Shown here: piece after piece, positions 33,377 to 42,466 of the stretch
How the letters are laid out: each line of letters begins with the position of its first letter
Position numbering within the stretch: the first letter of the stretch is position 1
Virus record (IMG/VR): IMGVR_UViG_3300032265_001314
Location: 1 to 64,000 of that record
DNA from: a virus
Strand: one strand, 5' to 3'
Length of the DNA stretch: 64,000 nucleotides
Made by a program: the position numbers and the translations under genes
The notes under the pieces: generated by a model
What the model was told of the DNA's origin: nothing
Database searches by the model: none
The model's input: the letters and a program-made list of their open reading frames with translations, nothing else

Positions 33377-34094
33377 TTCGGATTATCTCCCAAGTACCAT
33401 CATAGTTTTCTACTAGTGCCGTACAACTCTCGCACCAGTCACCACAGTTCATATATTCAATATCATTTATCTTACGTATGTTAGCGTGATGTATGTGCCC
33501 ACATACTATACCTACGCACTCTTCTGCCTTAGCATATCCACTCAGTTTATCTTCGTAGCTTCCCATAAAATTGACAGCAGATTTAACTTTGTATTTGGCC
33601 CATTGGCTCAATGACCAGTAAGGCAGTTTGAATAAACGTCTGATCTTATTAACAATAACATTAAGCCTCATACTAAAATCATAGGCTATAGTTCCAAAAT
33701 GGGCAAGCCAAGCTGCATTTTTCATTACCACATCAAATTGATCTCCGTGTATGATTAATATAGGTCTATTCTTTGTATCAATATAAATGGTCTTTTCACG
33801 TATCTCTACATTACCAAAGAACTGATCGTCAAAGTTGCGTAATACTTCGTCGTGATTACCGCTTATATAAACAACATCAGTTCCTTTACGTGCCTTACGT
33901 AATATCTTTTGTACCACATCGTTGTGTGCTTGAGGCCAATATATACTTTTACTCATAGCCCAGCAGTCTATAATATCACCTACTAGGAATAGCTTTTCAC
34001 TTTCTGTGTCTCTCAAAAAATTTAATAGCTTGTCTGCTTGGCACATCTTTGTCCCGAGATGCACATCTGATATGAAAATGCTTTTATATTTCAC
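33354..34094 (-). CDS. Metallophosphoesterase of PlcP/LpxH-like family
   Basis: 246 residues. Metal motifs SDVHLG, GDIIDCW, SGNHDE, HGDQFD and GHIHHA are all present. WPQAHNDVVQKILRKARKG and YWSLSQWAKYKVKSAVNF match the alphaproteobacterial family that includes PlcP, a manganese phospholipase C that strips phospholipid headgroups under phosphate limitation; UDP-diacylglucosamine pyrophosphatase is the alternative. Pairing with a GT4 gene favours PlcP. Confidence 0.85.
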   Translation of the reverse strand: MKYKSIFISDVHLGTKMCQADKLLNFLRDTESEKLFLVGDIIDCWAMSKSIYWPQAHNDVVQKILRKARKGTDVVYISGNHDEVLRNFDDQFFGNVEIREKTIYIDTKNRPILIIHGDQFDVVMKNAAWLAHFGTIAYDFSMRLNVIVNKIRRLFKLPYWSLSQWAKYKVKSAVNFMGSYEDKLSGYAKAEECVGIVCGHIHHANIRKINDIEYMNCGDWCESCTALVENYDGTWEIIRNEDNASN

Positions 34095-34100
34095 TTTACC

Positions 34101-36152
34101 TCACTTCGTATTTGTACGGTATACTCCATCCCACCCTTCGCCTGGTGGATTCTTAGCATATTCATCACAGCGGTCTGCCCACATATCGTAATAGCCGTCC
34201 ATCTTACCATCAAACTTTCCTTTGAGACTTAGTGCTATGCTTTTAGCAATAATAAATCTCTGAGCATTATATGCGTTCATCATAGTATTGTGTTCATTCT
34301 TAGCATTTTTATATCCAATAGGAACTTTTGAAAGCTCACCTAATACTGTGAATATATTCACACCTTCTTTTTTACCCTTGACTGCTAGACAATCTAGAGG
34401 TAGAGTAAAGTATGCATCTTTCACGTATTCGTTTGTCTTAGGACCTATTACCATTGCGACGTGATATGGCTTGCTCTGTCCTTCAAGTCTGCTCGCCAAG
34501 TTGACGCCGTCCCCGAGACAAGTATAATCGAAACGTTGGCTACTACCCATGTTACCCACAACAACAGTATCAGTGTTAATGCCCAATCCCATACCAAATG
34601 GTGGAACACCTTCAAGCGCAACTTCTCTGTTAAATTCATCTAGGCTTCCTAACATTTCCAATGCTGTCTTTACAGCATCCTTTGCGTGTTTTTCATTGCT
34701 AAGTGGAGCGTTCCAAAAAGCCATCTGTGCATCGCCGATGTACTTGTCCAGTGTTCCGTGATTCTCCAGTATCTTCTTAGTCATCGCTGTCATGTAGCGA
34801 TTCATTATCTTGGTTAATCCCTGAACATCGCTTCCGTAATGCTCACTAATAGTAGTAAACCCACGAACATCAGTAAACATGATTGATAGCTCAACTGAGT
34901 CTCCTCCCAATGCGAGCAGTTCGGGATTCTTCTGTAACCTAGCTACTAAGTCTGGGCTTAGGTAAGTTCCAAACTGTTTCTTTATCTGTTGCTTCTGAAG
35001 GAACTCGGATACGAATTTAACTCCGTAGGCATGCAGAGCGACCAAGATGATTCCAGATACAAAAATGGTTGCGTCGCATAACCATAGAGAGCTAGTAAAG
35101 AGATACTGACTAAGTAGCACACTCCCGCCGACCAATACAATAACTGAGGCAAGTCCAACATACATCCACCTTGTTAAAACTAGAAGTAAGATACCAGCAA
35201 CAACCAATGCGATAGTTTCTGCGCCTTCTGCCCATCCGGGTCTCTGGATATTTACCCCATTTATCATAGTTCCTAGCACCGCTGCCTGTAGATCTTGTGG
35301 CCATATAGCACCCTTTGCTGTTGGTACAGGATTAGCTATACCAGCTGCGGTAGTGCCTACTATAACAACAGCACCTCCTAGATCATCTGGTAAGTTTATA
35401 GCACTGTAGCTCTTGTTAGTCTGGCTCCAGTCTATCCATATGCGTCCTAGATTGTCTGTAGTTATTGCACCAAACTTAGGTATGCGCATCTTATCAACAC
35501 CGTCTTCGTTCAGTTTAATCTGCACGGTGCTATCACCTGCCATAACACGGAGAGTTTCTAGAGATAGGTTAGGATATAGCTTACCACCGCTAGTGATCAA
35601 TAAGGGTATCCTGCGATTAACACCATCTATCTCAGGTAGTGTATTGATAGTTCCTACACCGACTGCTGCTGATTCTAGCTCAGGGATGTTAGCTATGATA
35701 CCCGGATAGGGTATGATAGTATCCATATATTTTGCGTTAATGACCGCGGCACCCGGATTCTTGGGAGTGTTTTTTCCCTTGATGCTAGGCACGTTGCTGA
35801 GCAAGATGGGGTAGTTTTTCATAGTATTAGCCAATATACTATCACCGCCCATACGATCGGCTTCAGGCATCATTATGTTCCAAACGACCAAACCTGCTTT
35901 ATGTTTATAGAGATCTTCTATTATACCAGCATATACATCGCGTTTAAACGGCCACTGTCCGTACTTGTCTAGTGTAGCTTCATCTATGTTAACAGTTATT
36001 ATGTTGTTAGCTGTAGGAGCTTTATTAGTGATGAGAGTATCAAAATAGCGTAGCTTTACGCTTTCTACAAAGGTAGGGTTAGATAGTTTTATAGCCACTA
36101 CTAATAATAAAGTTATTAGAGCGGTCCAGGGGCTCAATAATATTCTTTTCAT
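34101..36152 (-). CDS. CHASE2-class III adenylate cyclase
   Basis: 683 residues: an N-terminal membrane anchor, an extracytoplasmic CHASE2 sensor (about 30-305), three membrane segments (about 312-378) and a class III cyclase (about 415-600). Metal Asp428 and Asp474, Lys470, Thr544, Asn551 and Arg555 are present, the class IIIb pattern, which favours cAMP. A free catalytic cyclase in a phage is notable. Late octamer puts +1 exactly on the ATG. A FecR-type gene lies two genes upstream, as CHASE2 cyclases often sit beside FecR. Confidence 0.94.
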   Translation of the reverse strand: MKRILLSPWTALITLLLVVAIKLSNPTFVESVKLRYFDTLITNKAPTANNIITVNIDEATLDKYGQWPFKRDVYAGIIEDLYKHKAGLVVWNIMMPEADRMGGDSILANTMKNYPILLSNVPSIKGKNTPKNPGAAVINAKYMDTIIPYPGIIANIPELESAAVGVGTINTLPEIDGVNRRIPLLITSGGKLYPNLSLETLRVMAGDSTVQIKLNEDGVDKMRIPKFGAITTDNLGRIWIDWSQTNKSYSAINLPDDLGGAVVIVGTTAAGIANPVPTAKGAIWPQDLQAAVLGTMINGVNIQRPGWAEGAETIALVVAGILLLVLTRWMYVGLASVIVLVGGSVLLSQYLFTSSLWLCDATIFVSGIILVALHAYGVKFVSEFLQKQQIKKQFGTYLSPDLVARLQKNPELLALGGDSVELSIMFTDVRGFTTISEHYGSDVQGLTKIMNRYMTAMTKKILENHGTLDKYIGDAQMAFWNAPLSNEKHAKDAVKTALEMLGSLDEFNREVALEGVPPFGMGLGINTDTVVVGNMGSSQRFDYTCLGDGVNLASRLEGQSKPYHVAMVIGPKTNEYVKDAYFTLPLDCLAVKGKKEGVNIFTVLGELSKVPIGYKNAKNEHNTMMNAYNAQRFIIAKSIALSLKGKFDGKMDGYYDMWADRCDEYAKNPPGEGWDGVYRTNTK

Positions 36153-36157
36153 ACCAC

Positions 36158-36165
36158 TATTTAGT
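36158..36165 (-). promoter_or_regulatory. Late promoter octamer ACTAAATA, leaderless
   Basis: Predicted +1 is the A of the cyclase ATG at 36152. Confidence 0.55.
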
Positions 36166-36697
36166 GTTTGGTATAACTGTAACCACTACAAGGTGGTGTT
36201 AGGCATTGGATGCTTAATGATGCTGCATCAGGCACGGTAGCACTATCCTGTATTACATTTGCAGTTATGTTATTGCCACTTAGGCTGAGATGGAAAGATT
36301 TGTTAGCAGCTCCAGTCTGTGTGATATTAGCAGTGTTATTACTAGTAGGTATATTGGGATCTAAGTTTATTGCTGCATTATAACTGCCAGTACCTGTTTG
36401 TGTTATGTTTAGTGTATTATTGCTGTTGCTATTTGTAACAGGATATGTAAGCGGAGCATTTGGTCCGGTAGGTAAATTGGGTGGGACACCAATAAATGCT
36501 GTATTATTTCCGGTACCCTCTTGTGTTATAGTGACAGCATTATTATCGCCTTTGTTAAGCACGATAGCAGAACTATTAGTAGTATTGATTTGATCTATAG
36601 CGATGCTATTATTGTTACCGATCTGATCGATATAGACAGTATTTTGTGCATACGCATTTGATATCATTGTCAGTAGTATCACTATTGTATATCTCAT
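36161..36697 (-). CDS. Secreted curlin-repeat protein 2
   Basis: 178 residues. Signal peptide to about 17 (SNAYA-Q), then repeats of the N-x-hydrophobic-x-hydrophobic-x-Q-x-G type (NTVYIDQIGNNNS, NAVTITQEGTGNN, NTLNITQTGTGSYN, NTANITQTGAANKS). These are curlin/CsgA-like amyloid repeats. Expected to be secreted through CsgG and to polymerise on the cell surface. Confidence 0.85.
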   Translation of the reverse strand: MRYTIVILLTMISNAYAQNTVYIDQIGNNNSIAIDQINTTNSSAIVLNKGDNNAVTITQEGTGNNTAFIGVPPNLPTGPNAPLTYPVTNSNSNNTLNITQTGTGSYNAAINLDPNIPTSNNTANITQTGAANKSFHLSLSGNNITANVIQDSATVPDAASLSIQCLTPPCSGYSYTKH

Positions 36698-36700
36698 TTT

Positions 36701-37819
36701 TTACTTACTTTGATTTATGGTTATCTTGGTTCCATTTTGGTTATTAACATTCTGCACTATCGTCACTCCATCTTGTACGAGAGTGAGGGTGCTGGGAGAA
36801 TCCTTATCTAGATTCACAGAAGCAACGTGTCCAGGAGCGATCCTATATAGAGTCAGATTAGTATCTACGAGCATATACTTTAATCCTGCTGCTTTATTAG
36901 GCGGGTACTTAGGCAACATCGTATTGAATGAACTAAGTTGATCGTCTAATAACTGGCTGTTTAATAAATCTAGCATATTTATTAAGAAGCTAGAGTTGTC
37001 CAAATAAGCCATATCTAGCATACTCTGTTGTGTAACGAATGCATCGTCTAGCATACCTGCTGTGTCTAAGAATTTTTGATCTAGGAAATTGATATCCAGT
37101 GCATTTTTATTATTATCTGCTCCTTTTGCTACTTGCTTTACCTGTTTAGGAGGAGTAACAATTAATAGGTTATTGATCTGATCGGGATTGAGATCTAATA
37201 TAACAGGTTTACTGGGTTTGCTTTCTCTGCTAGCCACTGTAGTAGATTGAAAAGCTTTGTTGAGTATTATCGTGCCCATACCCGTGTTTACACTAATCTC
37301 TCCGACCTTACAGTCTTTTTCTATATCTTTAAACCCAGTAGGGCAGCTTGGAAGAAGTATGGCTAAGGTCCTGCCTAGCTCATCTACCGTGAGAGTAAAG
37401 TCTGTCCCACGAACACCGATAGTCGCGCTAGGTGTATCTATCTTTATGCTTTCAGGAGTATGTTTGGCTATCTGACCGCTAGCAAAACGGGCAGTTCCCA
37501 TCGCTACTTTCATACCAAGCTTACCAGCATCGCTTGTGGTATCATCGTAGACAAAACTATCTATTAAGAGTCTGCTCTGTTCGGTTATCTCTACTAGGCT
37601 ATCATCTTTAAAAGTTATCCTAGTTTTGCTTTTAGCTGTAACGATAGTATCGTCCATTTCAACTTCTGTATTGATATTAGTCGGGGTGCTCTTCTTGTCT
37701 CTCTGTAGTTCAGTGAGACCTGTTTGCTCTGTGATTTTACCTACAGATGTTGCTAAAGACTCAGTTTCCGCTATGAACAGAAATAGTATTGTTAGAGCCG
37801 TTGCTCTTAATTTGTACAT
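36701..37819 (-). CDS. Periplasmic FecR-domain protein
   Basis: 372 residues. Signal peptide to about 24. FecR domain (about 25-165): VEMDDTIVTAKSKTRITFKDD, then IDTPSATIGVRGTDFTL, the FecR hallmark. The rest is Asp/Asn/Leu-rich (ILDLNPDQINNLLIV). In bacteria such proteins pair with CHASE2 cyclases. It overlaps the end of the upstream curlin gene by 59 bases, unusually long; the signal peptide supports this start. Confidence 0.86.
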   Translation of the reverse strand: MYKLRATALTILFLFIAETESLATSVGKITEQTGLTELQRDKKSTPTNINTEVEMDDTIVTAKSKTRITFKDDSLVEITEQSRLLIDSFVYDDTTSDAGKLGMKVAMGTARFASGQIAKHTPESIKIDTPSATIGVRGTDFTLTVDELGRTLAILLPSCPTGFKDIEKDCKVGEISVNTGMGTIILNKAFQSTTVASRESKPSKPVILDLNPDQINNLLIVTPPKQVKQVAKGADNNKNALDINFLDQKFLDTAGMLDDAFVTQQSMLDMAYLDNSSFLINMLDLLNSQLLDDQLSSFNTMLPKYPPNKAAGLKYMLVDTNLTLYRIAPGHVASVNLDKDSPSTLTLVQDGVTIVQNVNNQNGTKITINQSK

Positions 37820-38447
37820 TGCTGTCTACCGATCCCGATTGGACTACACCTATCGTGTTAGTACTACCTGTAACACTTACACTTGCTACAAATCCGTTGG
37901 CACCAGCTGGACCATCTTGGCTTATATTAACGGCGTTGTACCCACCCACTATGCTGATATTGCTAACCGCACCTAAGAGATTATTGCTAGTATTATTGAT
38001 AAGGGTGCTGTTGTGATCACCCTGTATAGTTGTGCTGCTTTTGCTTTTTGCACCAGTAGTAGTATTAATAGAGTTGTTTCCACCTTCTGCATTGGCGACT
38101 ATGATAGCATCAGTACAGGAAGATCCAGCACCGCCGCCTGCACCTGTTCCGCAGTTTACAGTTACAGTATTAACACTACCGTTTACGTTTGAAGTTAGGC
38201 TAGCGCCATCGCCTTGTATAGTAAAGTCACCTACGTTTCCACTGCCTATCTGTGAGATATTAATGATTTGGTTGTTACCGTGGAACACATTGTTTTTGAG
38301 TTCTGTACCAGCAGCATTGTTTGAGCCCGATTGCGTAATCGTGATCGTGCTGTTGCTTCCATTTTGATCCATATAGACGCTGTTCACGGTTTGAGCGAAA
38401 GCGTTTGTAGATAAGAAAATTAATGCTGCTGCTACTAGGTATTTCAT
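37761..38447 (-). CDS. Secreted curlin-repeat protein 1
   Basis: 228 residues. Signal peptide to about 18 (NAFA-Q). Repeats include NSVYMDQNGSNS, STITITQSGSNNA, QIINISQIGSGN, NAVNISQDGPAG and NTIGVVQSGSVD. Gly/Asn/Ser-rich with a Cys pair in the middle (NCGTG, SSCTD). A CsgA/CsgB-like amyloid subunit. Overlaps the CsgG stop (ATGA). Confidence 0.87.
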   Translation of the reverse strand: MKYLVAAALIFLSTNAFAQTVNSVYMDQNGSNSTITITQSGSNNAAGTELKNNVFHGNNQIINISQIGSGNVGDFTIQGDGASLTSNVNGSVNTVTVNCGTGAGGGAGSSCTDAIIVANAEGGNNSINTTTGAKSKSSTTIQGDHNSTLINNTSNNLLGAVSNISIVGGYNAVNISQDGPAGANGFVASVSVTGSTNTIGVVQSGSVDSNVQIKSNGSNNTISVHSGN

Positions 38448-39304
38448 TTTTTAGCTCCGTCGGGCTTAGTACTCTTAGGGACGGCAAATGCCCATAATTT
38501 TTTCGCCGCGCCCTGTTTTATCAGATCTGCTACAGCTTCTTCAGTAGCAAGACGAACAGCATAGGTACTCTGTTCGTTCATGTTGTAACCAGACTCAAGC
38601 TGTATGCTCATTGTGTTCTGATCAATAAACTTCATCACGTTTCCGCTCACGCCTGCACTAAGTATGGTTTTAGTAGCACCTGAAGTAACTAATACTTCAC
38701 CAGTGGATACGCTTATTAATCGCATAACAACAGTAACCACGTCTGTCCTATACTGTGCAGAAGCACCGATACCAAGCATAGCAGCTCCAGCGCCACCGGA
38801 AGCTATATTACTATCGTATCCAATTATGCCACCTTCGATCATAACACCCGCGACTAGTAGGGGGCTAAGTGGTTTAGCTTCTTTACCTTCGTAAGTTTCA
38901 CGTTGGCTACGTATAAGCTGTCTTTCTTTAACTAGGTTGTCTAATCCTACCCTTTCAATAACTTGGAACCATTTTCCCTTGCCAGCGTCCTGTAGTGCTT
39001 TGATAAGGAATACTTCAGCACCTTGTGTTACTGCGCTGCTCAATACGGCTACAGTGTCGTTTGGTTTCCTCTGCCCTGTCTTGTCACTAAAATTATAAAC
39101 TGCGATAGTTATAGGATCTCCTGCTAATGCAGGAATATCTGCTAGCGGACTTCGTCGAAGCTTTGTTATAGGTTGGGCAGTTGGTGAAGGGACTCCACTA
39201 TCGTTATCATTTATAGTATCAGCGATCCTGTCTAAGGTCTTGTTGCTGACACACCCTGCTAATAGCATCGCTACCAACGGTATCAAGAGGAAAGATTTTT
39301 TCAT
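38444..39304 (-). CDS. csgG: Curli secretion channel CsgG
   Basis: 286 residues. Lipoprotein signal MKKSFLLIPLVAMLLAGC. AVYNFSDKTGQRKPND, then LIKALQDAGKGKWFQVIERVGLDNLVKERQLIRSQRE, is the CsgG signature; the membrane hairpins follow (DVVTVVMRLISVSTGEVLVT). It forms an outer-membrane nonamer that exports curlins. Coupled with CsgF by one base (TAATG). Confidence 0.95.
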   Translation of the reverse strand: MKKSFLLIPLVAMLLAGCVSNKTLDRIADTINDNDSGVPSPTAQPITKLRRSPLADIPALAGDPITIAVYNFSDKTGQRKPNDTVAVLSSAVTQGAEVFLIKALQDAGKGKWFQVIERVGLDNLVKERQLIRSQRETYEGKEAKPLSPLLVAGVMIEGGIIGYDSNIASGGAGAAMLGIGASAQYRTDVVTVVMRLISVSTGEVLVTSGATKTILSAGVSGNVMKFIDQNTMSIQLESGYNMNEQSTYAVRLATEEAVADLIKQGAAKKLWAFAVPKSTKPDGAKK

Positions 39305-39759
39305 TAGAATTTAAATCCTCCCATCGGAACTGATAGATTTGTTTGATTACCGCTTTGATCTGTTATGGTAAGATTAATAGTATTAGTAGACAGATCCTGC
39401 ACCCAACTAATAGTGCTACCTTGGAAATCCATAGATCCTGATGTACTAGTTCCGCTAAACATAGCATTGCTTAACTGCAAACTCAGCTGTGCATATATGC
39501 GAGATTCTAAGTTGTTGAGAAACTTCTGTAGGTTGGTATTTTGCAATGCGGCTTTAACAGCGTCTGCATCGGCTTTGCGCTGCGCATCACGGGCCTGCTG
39601 TCGAGTATACTCTTCGTTCTCAATCGTGAGCACTTGTGATCCCCAACCTATGCCAGAAAATGTTGGATTCTTAAACTGGAATACCATTTCACTAGAAAAC
39701 GCAGGTGCAGGAGAAATAAACACAAGGCAGGCTATTATATATGAATAGTATTTGACCAT
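39304..39759 (-). CDS. csgF: Curli assembly factor CsgF
   Basis: 151 residues. Signal peptide to about 23, then VFQFKNPTFSGIGWGSQVL, the CsgF segment that enters the CsgG channel, a helical region with many Ala/Gln, and a beta end (SVPMGGFKF). In curli systems CsgF caps CsgG and guides nucleation. SD GAGGAG. First gene of the nine-gene block. Confidence 0.93.
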   Translation of the reverse strand: MVKYYSYIIACLVFISPAPAFSSEMVFQFKNPTFSGIGWGSQVLTIENEEYTRQQARDAQRKADADAVKAALQNTNLQKFLNNLESRIYAQLSLQLSNAMFSGTSTSGSMDFQGSTISWVQDLSTNTINLTITDQSGNQTNLSVPMGGFKF

Positions 39760-39792
39760 AACAACTCCTCTGTTATTTAAACATTATACACG

Positions 39793-39800
39793 TATTTAAT
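39793..39800 (-). promoter_or_regulatory. Late promoter octamer ATTAAATA for the curli block
   Basis: It lies 33 bases upstream of the CsgF ATG with GAGGAG between. A TATAAT also occurs close by, so an early promoter cannot be excluded. Confidence 0.5.
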
Positions 39801-39815
39801 CAGATAATATAATGA

Positions 39816-41117
39816 TTAGGATGCTTTACAGACGAATTCCTCAAACTTTCCGTTGGGAGGGAGTGGCCATTCCTTTTCATAACGTGTAACCGTATAGGTA
39901 AATGCATCACCTAGTGCCTTACGAGCGATAGCTATTAGAGCTTCTCTCTGTGTCTCCGTTATAGGATCGTCTGTTACTATCTTATATTCGATCATTTCTC
40001 TGCTGTGCTGTATGACCTGATACTTGCGTATGATAAAGTCTAGCTCGTCAAAGTTATACATACCAACCATGGGCCAATAGCGCCTACCATCCGGCTGTAT
40101 GATTAGATTGCGTTCTCTACCTACTACACGCTTTAGTGTTAGCAATCCTCTACCACAACTGCATTCCGGTCCACGTTCAGCATAGTCGCCTATAGAATAG
40201 CGTATCATTGGACTAGCATAATTGTGTAGATCAGTAACTACTACCCTGCCAATAGACCCCGCTGTGACTGGAGCACCTCGATCGTCTACAACTTCTACTA
40301 CGAGATTTTGATCCATAGTATGATAGAGATCGCTGTCTGGGCATTTAGCTGCGATAGAACCCATCTCTTGGCTGCTATATGAATCTTCGATATCTAATCC
40401 AAATAGCTGCTTAGTCCTAACTCTGAGGCTATCGCTAACAGTCTCGCCTATAGTTTTGATATGTTTAAGTTTGAACTGGGGAATATCCTTCTCCCATATA
40501 TCTAGCAGGGCCTTTAGATTGTTGGGATATACGATGAGGATGTTAGGATTAAAGCCGCGCAATAGCCTATCTTGTTCTTTGATATCAGTCCATATATTGA
40601 TAGACAGCATAGGTCCAGTTTCGTGCATTAGCGCATAAGGAGCACCCCAGTTAGATATTTCTTTATTTTCATGGTGTCCTGCTCGTATAGAAGCTAACCT
40701 TGACTTAAAGTCTCTCTTGTGCCAAAGTATCTCTTGATAGTTGAATGCGTAGAAGAACTGTGCTACTGTATCTGTAGCTTTGATTACTACAGGTTCGCCT
40801 GTTGACCCTGAGGTCTTGACTACGCCCGGCTTGCCGTGATCCTTTGGTACTTCTCTAGCAAAGAAACTTTCACCTGCCGATTGTATATCTCTACGAGAAA
40901 GCAAAGGTAGGGCAGTGATATTATCTACCGATATACCTTTAGGCTGTAATCCGGACACTCTTATGCGTTCTAGGAACCATTCACTGTTCTTCACGTGATG
41001 ATTTACTAATGACTTGAGCTTTACGGTCTGTATATCCCTAAGAGCCTTGGGAGTATACCACTGAAGCTGTGATAGAGTAGCCGTTAATGTCTTGAGTGCT
41101 TCTATCTTACTTGCCAT
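39816..41117 (-). CDS. Adenylate-forming enzyme, PaaK/CapK-like
   Basis: 433 residues. VVKTSGSTGEPVVIK is the AMP-binding P-loop; DSYSSQEMGSIAAKC the core ATP motif; RYSIGDYAE and GRERNLIIQPDGRRYWP match the phenylacetate-CoA ligase/CapK family. The end GKFEEFVCK keeps the terminal Lys. Likely activates a carboxylic acid as an adenylate; substrate unknown. Confidence 0.88.
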   Translation of the reverse strand: MASKIEALKTLTATLSQLQWYTPKALRDIQTVKLKSLVNHHVKNSEWFLERIRVSGLQPKGISVDNITALPLLSRRDIQSAGESFFAREVPKDHGKPGVVKTSGSTGEPVVIKATDTVAQFFYAFNYQEILWHKRDFKSRLASIRAGHHENKEISNWGAPYALMHETGPMLSINIWTDIKEQDRLLRGFNPNILIVYPNNLKALLDIWEKDIPQFKLKHIKTIGETVSDSLRVRTKQLFGLDIEDSYSSQEMGSIAAKCPDSDLYHTMDQNLVVEVVDDRGAPVTAGSIGRVVVTDLHNYASPMIRYSIGDYAERGPECSCGRGLLTLKRVVGRERNLIIQPDGRRYWPMVGMYNFDELDFIIRKYQVIQHSREMIEYKIVTDDPITETQREALIAIARKALGDAFTYTVTRYEKEWPLPPNGKFEEFVCKAS

Positions 41118-41877
41118 CTTTTTTCCAAACTATGATAGGGCAAGTGTCTGCTAGATCATATCCTGTAGTTTCTACAAAATCTGCAATATCAAATACACAC
41201 ACCCACTGCTGCCTGTCTGGCACAAAAGTCACTGTGTCTATGTTTTCATATAGATCTATCGTATTGATATCATCTATATTCCATCCCGTGCTCATGGCAA
41301 CATATTTTCGATCCAGTGCTATCTCATTAAATAGATCTCTAACTTTTGCTAGCTCAACTGGTCCGTTATTTTTTGCTGCTATATAATAGACCATCTTCCA
41401 TTTGAATCCGTTCCATCCTAACCCAGTGCGGGCTTGTAGGTCGTATTTTAATTCTTCTATCGTAACTGGTATCCTTGGGCGTTCAAACACACGCTGTATC
41501 AATCGACCATTTGGTTTTAACCAAAGCTTACACTTGTTTGCAAAGTTAACCATATTGTCTAATTTACCTAACAGTCCCAAAGCACCGTCACTTATGATAT
41601 TTCCAAACTGTCCTGGAGACCAAGTCATTGTTTTCCAATCAGCTAGAATGGCTTTTTTGGATTCGGTATCTCCGGGCCAAACAGTATCTATCATGTGTTG
41701 ATTAACATCTACTGCTAGCAGGTTATCAAATAGCGGATGGAATTCCGGTGTTACACCTAGCAATAGAGTCTCACCCGTAACACAGAGATCTCGCATCTGC
41801 TGTGCTACTTGAGTAGTAGGACGCAATGGTGGTGCTAGTCTATTCCAGCTAGCACTATGCTTGGGTAATGGATTCAT
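41107..41877 (-). CDS. SAM-dependent methyltransferase-like protein
   Basis: 256 residues. TLLLGVTPEFHPLFDNLLAVDVNQHMIDTV has the glycine-poor motif I and acidic end of beta 2; ILADWKTMTWSPGQFGNIISDGAL is the later part of the Rossmann fold. Class I methyltransferase, possibly degenerate in motif I. Overlaps both neighbours. Confidence 0.75.
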   Translation of the reverse strand: MNPLPKHSASWNRLAPPLRPTTQVAQQMRDLCVTGETLLLGVTPEFHPLFDNLLAVDVNQHMIDTVWPGDTESKKAILADWKTMTWSPGQFGNIISDGALGLLGKLDNMVNFANKCKLWLKPNGRLIQRVFERPRIPVTIEELKYDLQARTGLGWNGFKWKMVYYIAAKNNGPVELAKVRDLFNEIALDRKYVAMSTGWNIDDINTIDLYENIDTVTFVPDRQQWVCVFDIADFVETTGYDLADTCPIIVWKKDGK

Positions 41878-42466
41878 TTTGTTTCCCTAATAGATAGTTA
41901 AGAACCATTCCATATAGTGGAACGATGATCGCCGATGCAAATATCAGCTTGCCAAGCACACCGTTAGTGGCTACTTCAAACCAATGCTCTGCCATAAATG
42001 CGTTTGCACTTCCAATAAATGCTGCTGCGAAGAACAAGTATGTTGATAGCGCCATCATAACATTGCCACTAATTAATGGAGCGATCCACCACTGTGTATA
42101 CTTTTCGCGTAGAAACTGGAATACATATACATCTAGTAACTGTGCTACAATGTAGCTAAATCCACTAGCAAGGGCTACTCGTACAGCGACCGATTCCGGA
42201 GCACCACTAGCCATTATAACTAGTATGCTAGCGAGGATACCTGGGATAAAACTTACTGCCACTACTAGCCTAGCCGTGTTCTTGCCTATCAATCTTACCG
42301 TTAGATCAGTTAGCAAGAATACCAATGGGTAGACTAACGTACTGTAGGCAATCGGACTATCAAACACCGTAAATTTGAAGTTAACTAAAAAGTTGCTAAA
42401 TGCAATCACTGCTGTATGTAATAGCATTAATCGTAATAAAATATTCTTATCTATGTTGTTAAACAT
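41855..42466 (-). CDS. YhhQ/VUT-type transporter
   Basis: 203 residues with about six membrane segments. YPLVFLLTDLTVRLIGKNTAR and FSYIVAQLLDVYVFQFLRE match the DUF165/VUT family, whose best known member YhhQ imports queuosine precursors. A phage copy could feed a tRNA or DNA 7-deazaguanine modification; no synthesis enzymes are visible here. Stop is TAG, followed in frame by two more TAG codons. Confidence 0.88.
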   Translation of the reverse strand: MFNNIDKNILLRLMLLHTAVIAFSNFLVNFKFTVFDSPIAYSTLVYPLVFLLTDLTVRLIGKNTARLVVAVSFIPGILASILVIMASGAPESVAVRVALASGFSYIVAQLLDVYVFQFLREKYTQWWIAPLISGNVMMALSTYLFFAAAFIGSANAFMAEHWFEVATNGVLGKLIFASAIIVPLYGMVLNYLLGKQNESITQA

